Positions 61,115 through 64,000 of a stretch of DNA of 64,000 bases are shown here, one piece after another. Origin of the DNA: Palsa-504 sp963844625 (GTDB lineage: Bacteria > Actinomycetota > Actinomycetes > Streptosporangiales > Streptosporangiaceae); NCBI GenBank assembly GCA_963844625.1, contig CAWJPF010000019.1:224290-288289 (forward strand), given 5' to 3'. Under the pieces are notes generated by a model. The model was not told the origin of the DNA and did no database searches. It saw only the letters and a program-made list of their open reading frames with translations. How positions within the stretch are numbered: the stretch's first letter is position 1; each line of letters begins with the position of its first letter. Both the position numbers and the translations under genes were made by a program.

Positions 61115-61777
61115 GTGAACCACACATCGGACACCACCGCCGCCGAGAACGGCGGCAGCTTCGATCCGCAGCAGGCCGCTGACCTACTGGACCAAACCAC
61201 CCGGCAGGCACGCCGCACGTTCACGCCCCTCACGCCGCTGCTGTGGATCTTCCGGGCGGTCGTCGTGCTCGTCGCTTTCGGCGGCTACTGGCTGTCGGTG
61301 CGCGGCCGGGACCCCTACTCCGCGCCTAGCGGCGGGCTCCTGGCTGTCATATTCGTGCTGGTGGCCATCAACATCGGCTGGAGCACCTGGGCGATCAAGC
61401 GCGCGGGCGCCGGCGTCAGCGGGCCAGCCCAGCGCAAGAGGCAGGCCTGGCTCGGCGTCATGCTGGTGGTCTGGGTCGCCGCGTACGCGGTCACGGCGCC
61501 GCTGTACCACGCCGGGGCAAGCCACCCGGTCTGGGGGCTGTACCCGGCCAACGCACCGCTGATGATCGTCGGCCTGGCCGCCGCGGCCACCGCGGCAGTA
61601 TGCAAATACTGGCCGATGGCCGGTGTCGGCCTGGGCATGGCCATCGTCGCCGCGGCCGCCGGGTTCGGCGGCCCGGCCGGCGCGTGGCTGATCTTGGGCA
61701 TCGGCCTGTGCGCCGTGATGCTGGGCACCGCCGCGTTCACGGCCTGGCAGCAGCGCCGCAGCGTGGTCCGGCCGTGA
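61115..61777 (+). CDS. Membrane protein linked to winged-helix regulators
   Basis: A 220-residue protein from GTG 61115 (GGAGGAG upstream). A soluble head of about 35 residues (FDPQQAADLLDQTTRQARRTF) precedes five or six membrane helices (PLLWIFRAVVVLVAFGGYWL; LLAVIFVLVAINIGW; LGVMLVVWVAAYAVTAPLYHAG; later Gly/Ala-rich helices). Its stop overlaps the GTG of the next regulator gene. From memory, similar DUF pairs of membrane protein plus wHTH occur in other actinobacteria. Function unknown. Confidence 0.8.
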   Translation: MNHTSDTTAAENGGSFDPQQAADLLDQTTRQARRTFTPLTPLLWIFRAVVVLVAFGGYWLSVRGRDPYSAPSGGLLAVIFVLVAINIGWSTWAIKRAGAGVSGPAQRKRQAWLGVMLVVWVAAYAVTAPLYHAGASHPVWGLYPANAPLMIVGLAAAATAAVCKYWPMAGVGLGMAIVAAAAGFGGPAGAWLILGIGLCAVMLGTAAFTAWQQRRSVVRP

Positions 61778-62073
61778 CCAGCGGCGAGCTCGACCCGCTG
61801 ATCCACGTCCCCACCCGGCTGAAGATCGTCGCGACGCTGGCGGCACTGCCCGACGGCGACGCGCTGTCCTTCACCCGGCTGCAGGACATGATCGGGTTGA
61901 CACCCGGCAACCTGATCATCCACCTGCGCAAGCTCGAAGAAGCCGATTACATCAGCAGCAAGAAGACCAGGAACGGGACCGTGTCCATCACCACGGTCGC
62001 TCTCACCGGCCACGGCCGCAAGGCACTCGGCACCTACACCCAGGCGCTGCGCGACCTGCTCGGCGGCCTGTAA
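61774..62073 (+). CDS. Winged-helix transcriptional regulator
   Basis: A 99-residue wHTH protein of the MarR/PadR-related HTH_27 type: LDPLIHVPTRLKIVATLAALPDG, LSFTRLQDMIGLTPGNLIIHLRKLEEADYISSKK with the recognition helix near residue 45, then a wing and HGRKALGTYTQALRDLLGGL. GTG 61774 overlaps the stop of the membrane gene, so they are coupled. It likely binds the three operators upstream. The next gene carries a second, similar domain. Confidence 0.9.
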   Translation: MTSGELDPLIHVPTRLKIVATLAALPDGDALSFTRLQDMIGLTPGNLIIHLRKLEEADYISSKKTRNGTVSITTVALTGHGRKALGTYTQALRDLLGGL

Positions 62074-62091
62074 ACGGAGGCACGGCCGACC

Positions 62092-62709
62092 ATGAGCACC
62101 GGCGCACTTGACCCGCTGATCCACGACCCGGAGCGGCTGCGCGTCGTCGCGACCCTGGCGGCACTGCCCGACAGCGACGCGCTGTCCGTCACCCGGCTGC
62201 AGGACATGATCAGGCTGCCACCCGGCAACCTGATCACCTGCTTGGGTGAACTGGGCCACGCCGGATACGTGCGGACGGAAAAGACCGGCCACGACAGGGC
62301 ACCGGCCACCGTCGCCCTCACCTGCGACGGCCGGACCGCGCTGGATCGCTACACCGCCGTGCTGCGGCAGCTGCCCCGGGTGGCCAGGCAAGATCATCAG
62401 GGACCTACACCCGGCATGCGCGCTGGCGATGATGACCGGGACGCGGCAGCCGCAGCCCTGGGTGAGCACTTCGCGCACGGCAGGCTGACACTCGGTGAAC
62501 TGAACGCGCGACTTGATGCCGCGCTGACTGCTACCACGCACGGCGAGCTATCCCAGGCCGCCCGGGATCTGCCGGACCTGACGGTGCTCCCGGCCCGGGT
62601 CAGCTTTCCCCGGAGGAAGCGGGCGGCACCAGGACGCAAGCCCGGCCCAGCTCCAGGCCAAGGAACATGGCAACACCATCACGGCTGGACCCGAGGCAGG
62701 TCATCATGA
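62092..62709 (+). CDS. Winged-helix protein fused to a DUF1707-like domain
   Basis: A 205-residue protein. The first 95 residues duplicate the preceding regulator (LDPLIHDPERLRVVATLAALPDSDALSVTRLQDMIRLPPGNL); its last part reads TALDRYTAVLRQLP. Residues 105-165 resemble DUF1707 (RDAAAAALGEHFAHGRLTLGELNARLDAALTATTHGEL...LPDL), a short helical domain often fused to membrane proteins. The C-terminal tail is basic and Pro-rich. Fusion of a DUF1707 domain to a wHTH is unusual in my experience. It follows the regulator by 18 bases. Confidence 0.85.
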   Translation: MSTGALDPLIHDPERLRVVATLAALPDSDALSVTRLQDMIRLPPGNLITCLGELGHAGYVRTEKTGHDRAPATVALTCDGRTALDRYTAVLRQLPRVARQDHQGPTPGMRAGDDDRDAAAAALGEHFAHGRLTLGELNARLDAALTATTHGELSQAARDLPDLTVLPARVSFPRRKRAAPGRKPGPAPGQGTWQHHHGWTRGRSS

Positions 62710-62839
62710 GCCAAGACGGGCCCGACCCGGTCCTCCGCACATGAGCGTGTGAGCGTTTGGAGCCTTCCGTGCAGCACCGGGCCGGCCTCATCGATGGCTT
62801 CCTCGCCAGGACCGGGCCCGACCCCTCACACTCTCGTAA

Positions 62840-63080
62840 CCTCCGCAATTGAAGCTGGATCGCGTAGCCGCCGACGGCGCCTGCTCCGCCCACGACGGCC
62901 ACGGTCTGCGATCACGACCTTCTCGGCGTAGCTACCGCCGTGTGGCCCGAACAGGATGACGTAGGCGATGACGCGGTCCCCGATGGCGGGCCTTCCGTCG
63001 CTGTCTTCGCCCAGCTTGTCCACTACGCCTGCTGCAAAGCCTCTGACCAGGGCCTTGCCCTGGCGCCTGATCCGCGCGGA
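62840..63080 (-). pseudogene. Quinone oxidoreductase (MDR) fragment
   Basis: One minus frame gives VVDKLGEDSDGRPAIGDRVIAYVI and FGPHGGSYAEKVVI; another gives VVGGAGAVGGYAIQL, the cofactor glycine motif. Together they resemble part of a NADPH:quinone reductase with the region between the two motifs deleted and the rest lost. Confidence 0.55.
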
Positions 63081-63190
63081 TCAGCGCGTGCCGTGTACGC
63101 TTTTGATCGGCCCAGGGCCCGGCGGTTCACCCCCGTGAGGCGGCGGGCAGCTGGGAGCTCATACCGCTACCCGGACCATGGAGGTACACG

Positions 63191-63625
63191 ATGCCCGACG
63201 GCAGCCAGCCCGCCTATGAGATCGCGCTGGCCCACTTCATCGTTTCTGGCGACGTGGAGCGCTCCCGCCGCTTCTATACCGAGGTGCTCGGCGGCACGAC
63301 CATCCGCGCGGGTGAGCCGGCGTACGTGGCGCTCGCCAACAGCTGGATCATCATCAACGTCGGCGGCGGCCCGACCGACGACAAGCCGGCCGTCACCCTC
63401 CAGACACCGCGCGATCCGGATCTGGCCAGCAGCTTCCTCAACATCCGGGTCTCAGACATCCAGGCTGTGTACGCGGAGTGGGGCGCGCGAGGCGCCCAGT
63501 TCCTCACGCCGCCCAAACAGCACAAGACCGAGATCCGCTGCTACCTGCGTGACCCCGACGGGTACCTGATCGAGGTAGGCCAGACTACCCTGCCGGGCGG
63601 CTGGCGCCAGTTCCTGAACCCCTGA
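63191..63625 (+). CDS. VOC (glyoxalase/bleomycin resistance) family protein
   Basis: A 144-residue protein with two beta-alpha-beta-beta-beta modules: IALAHFIVSGDVERSRRFYTEVLGG, WIIINVGGGP, then ASSFLNIRVSDIQAVYAEWGARGAQFL, and CYLRDPDGYLIEVGQ with the usual Glu metal ligand. GGAGG lies before the ATG. Could be a metal-dependent isomerase, dioxygenase or ligand-binding protein. It is preceded by the quinone reductase remnant. Confidence 0.9.
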   Translation: MPDGSQPAYEIALAHFIVSGDVERSRRFYTEVLGGTTIRAGEPAYVALANSWIIINVGGGPTDDKPAVTLQTPRDPDLASSFLNIRVSDIQAVYAEWGARGAQFLTPPKQHKTEIRCYLRDPDGYLIEVGQTTLPGGWRQFLNP

Positions 63626-63722
63626 AGGAAGGTGCCGCACCGATCTGGCCGTGCCCGCTGTAAGGGAGCCCTAGCCCGACGGTCACCCAGCCGTCACTTT
63701 CGGGAGTACGGACAGTCTGGAG

Positions 63723-63896
63723 TCAGCTGCGGTCTCGGTCGCGGGCGCGCAACCTAACTCTCAGAACTCTAAGCAGCTGGAAGAGCGCCAGGATGGCGAT
63801 GACACCAACAATCCACAGAATGCCGGGGGAACTGCGATTACCGGTCGCGCCCGCGAGACCGGTAATCCGAGCGCCAATTGTGACACTAGTCAACAT
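63723..63896 (-). CDS. Small single-pass membrane protein (57 aa)
   Basis: From ATG 63896 (GGGGAAAGG upstream) the product is MLTSVTIGARITGLAGATGN, then a membrane helix (GILWIVGVIAILALFQLLRV) and a basic tail (RLRARDRDRS) on the inside. A longer frame starting at 63926 is less likely. Small proteins with this shape are common in actinobacteria, with no known role. Confidence 0.6.
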   Translation of the reverse strand: MLTSVTIGARITGLAGATGNRSSPGILWIVGVIAILALFQLLRVLRVRLRARDRDRS

Positions 63897-64000
63897 TTGA
63901 CAGCCTTTCCCCTGCCGGACCGACAACGTTACGATACATCTTGAATACCGGGCCGTCTGCTGCTGGAACGGTCGTCACCCTGGCCCGTATCCGGCCCGTT

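Noticed and set aside
1..64000. tRNA, rRNA, CRISPR array or riboswitch
   Set aside because: No cloverleaf with a TTCGA-type arm, no rRNA-like stretch, no repeat-spacer array and no recognised riboswitch core found by eye.

Overview
The window is very GC-rich DNA from an actinomycete. Marker families agree: an F420-type luciferase-like oxidoreductase, a mycothiol-dependent maleylpyruvate isomerase remnant, a DUF574 methyltransferase, a giant LuxR (LAL) regulator, a DevR/DevS-type two-component system and an HrdB-like sigma factor. A soil or sediment member of Streptosporangiales or a related order is plausible, but the genus cannot be fixed from sequence alone.

Layout. 0-4.6 kb: a plus-strand catabolic cluster (cyclase, SDR dehydrogenase, PLP enzyme of the D-threonine aldolase type, amino-acid permease). 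4.7-15.8 kb: NUDIX hydrolase, LAL regulator, PLP decarboxylase, an FHA membrane protein with an unknown partner, a truncated LAL ATPase and a CapA-like lipoprotein. 15.8-25 kb: two TetR circuits with palindromic operators, an amine oxidase convergent with an MFS exporter, a frameshifted beta-hydroxyacid dehydrogenase, a DUF574 methyltransferase, a LuxR regulator and small alpha/beta-barrel proteins. 25-29 kb: an accessory patch with a ParA-like remnant, a multi-half-site operator, an RsbW-type ATPase, a Cys-rich protein and an AT-richer gene-free stretch with DnaA-box-like sequences. 29-32 kb: a cupin remnant and a decayed IS66 running into a 714-nt stretch with no thymine.

32-55 kb: a stress and hypoxia type island. 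It carries an HrdB-like sigma factor, two universal stress proteins, a DevR regulator and its GAF-GAF kinase, a CBS-BON protein, a cyclic-nucleotide-binding protein, an AAA ATPase, a pyridoxamine-oxidase-like protein, and the phosphoketolase/acetate kinase pair that makes ATP from sugar phosphates without glycolysis. Among them lie broken pieces of phosphoglycerate kinase, 2-oxoacid oxidoreductase gamma, alcohol dehydrogenase, transhydrogenase and a second CBS-BON gene, plus ISL3 and IS3 elements. DevR-box-like palindromes sit in front of both stress-protein genes and devR, so the island looks like a DevR regulon.

55-64 kb: small operons, including a thiol dioxygenase-like cupin, a zinc-ribbon/HTH protein with a membrane partner, a dienelactone hydrolase divergent from an XRE/MmyB regulator, and a membrane protein with two winged-helix regulators behind three copies of one operator.

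Main oddities: (1) a dispersed inverted repeat, CCGTTCGG - 18/19 AT-rich bases - CCGAACG, present three times; (2) two tracts, each next to or inside an IS remnant, where base diversity decays to poly-G or poly-C, most likely assembly artefacts; (3) a run of single-base frameshifts between 20 and 41 kb, mostly one-base losses, that could be sequence error or real decay.
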